A stretch of DNA of 12,008 nucleotides from an uncultured Faecalibacterium sp. (GTDB lineage Bacteria > Bacillota > Clostridia > Oscillospirales > Ruminococcaceae), in contig CAKSZM010000059.1 of assembly GCA_934525735.1 (NCBI GenBank), positions 1-12,008 of the forward strand, given 5' to 3'. The notes under the pieces are model-generated. The model was not told where the DNA came from, did no database searches, and worked only from the letters and a program-made list of their open reading frames with translations. Below, one piece after another: positions 11,407 to 12,008 of the stretch. Made by a program: the position numbers and the translations under genes. Every line of letters begins with the position of its first letter. Within the stretch, counting starts at the first letter, position 1.

Positions 11407-12008
11407 ATGACGACACAGGAAATTCTGGAAGCCGCCCGTGCTTCCAAAACAGCAGTGGCGCTGGCCGGCAGCGAGACCCGCAGAAAGGCTCTGCTTGCCA
11501 TGGCCGACCGGCTGTGCCTGCCGGAAAATATGGAGGCCATTCTGGCCGCCAACGCTGAGGATATGGCCGCAGCCAAAGGGCACATCAGCGAGGTGATGCT
11601 GGACCGTCTTGCCCTGACCGAGGAACGCATCGATGCCATGGGCCGGGGCATTCTGGAAGTAGCCGCCCTGCCCGATCCGGTGGGGCGGGTGCTCCGGCGA
11701 GTGGAGCGCCCTAACGGGCTGGTGATCGAAAAGACCTCCGTGCCCATGGGCGTCATTGCCATCATCTACGAGAGCCGTCCCAATGTAACCAGCGATGCCG
11801 CCGCCCTTGCCGTCAAAAGCGGCAATGCCTGCATCCTGCGCTGCGGCAAAGAAGCATGGCGCAGCGCAAATGCCATCGTGAACGCCCTGCGGCAAGGTCT
11901 GCAGGAAGCCGACCTGCCTGAGAATGCAGTGTGCCTGATCGAGGACACCACCCACGCTTCCGCCAACGCCCTGATGACCGCCGTGGGCTATGTGGACCTG
12001 CTGATCCC
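11407..12008 (+). CDS. proA: glutamate-5-semialdehyde dehydrogenase, N-terminal part
   Basis: The first 200 codons of gamma-glutamyl phosphate reductase, which reduces gamma-glutamyl phosphate to glutamate-5-semialdehyde with NADPH after ProB. The frame is open to the window end. It begins MTTQEILEAARASKTAVALA and contains MLDRLALTEERIDAMGRGI, the family blocks EKTSVPMGVIAIIYESRPNV and SDAAALAVKSGNACILRCGKEA, and the start of the NADPH-binding aldehyde dehydrogenase fold. The full family length is about 415, so roughly half is present and the catalytic cysteine lies beyond the end. AGGAGG (11394-11399), inside the end of proB, is 7 nt before the ATG. The 2-bp gap indicates translational coupling with proB. 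Confidence 0.97.
   Translation, partial: MTTQEILEAARASKTAVALAGSETRRKALLAMADRLCLPENMEAILAANAEDMAAAKGHISEVMLDRLALTEERIDAMGRGILEVAALPDPVGRVLRRVERPNGLVIEKTSVPMGVIAIIYESRPNVTSDAAALAVKSGNACILRCGKEAWRSANAIVNALRQGLQEADLPENAVCLIEDTTHASANALMTAVGYVDLLI

Noticed and set aside
9683..11416. A 577-codon minus-strand open frame opposite proC-proB
   Set aside because: Antisense shadow of two well-conserved enzymes. It has no credible motif and it crosses the proC promoter and leader.

Overview
The window looks like chromosomal DNA of a gut butyrate-producing member of the Oscillospiraceae (Ruminococcaceae), most likely Faecalibacterium. The reasons are a clostridial acetyl-CoA-to-butyryl-CoA gene cluster, a 448-residue CoA-transferase that I recognise as the Faecalibacterium type of butyryl-CoA:acetate CoA-transferase, GC-rich third codon positions, and strong GGAGG ribosome-binding sites. 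The species call rests on recognition by eye, not on a search.

Left third (1-3785, all on the minus strand, read right to left): coaD, then thl, crt, hbd and the first 18 codons of a butyryl-CoA dehydrogenase gene (bcd). Together thl, crt, hbd and bcd convert two acetyl-CoA to butyryl-CoA. The gene spacers carry GC-rich hairpins without good U-tracts, so one long transcript with processing or partial termination is likely.

Middle (3786-6999): an AT-rich divergent control region of about 510 bp separates coaD from the CoA-transferase gene (but), which makes the final butyrate. It holds a good sigma-A-type promoter for each direction and two palindromes resembling clostridial Rex (NADH/NAD+ sensor) operators. 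One of them overlaps the -10 element of the but promoter. A long but leader with a 10-bp hairpin follows. An AI-2E-family membrane protein gene lies 48 bp behind but, separated by two mutually exclusive hairpins, and ends in a strong terminator.

Right-middle (7000-9420, minus strand): a TetR/AcrR-type regulator of the DhaS-like group and then a radical SAM protein with an auxiliary cysteine region, each with its own terminator. Their function is not recognisable. The TetR promoter region carries repeated CCGCA/TGCGG half-sites that look like an operator cluster.

Right (9420-12008): about 300 bp without a credible gene, mostly a 235-bp segment with imperfect terminal inverted repeats and several internal hairpins (a MITE-like element or a structured RNA). 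Then comes a promoter, a hairpin leader containing a six-codon reading frame with two adjacent proline codons, and the proline operon proC-proB-proA (proA cut by the window end).

Most of the window is ordinary metabolism. The parts that deserve a second look are the non-coding ones: the Rex-like sites, the but leader hairpin, the toggle-like hairpins before the AI-2E gene, the TetR operator cluster, the inverted-repeat element, and the Pro-Pro leader.
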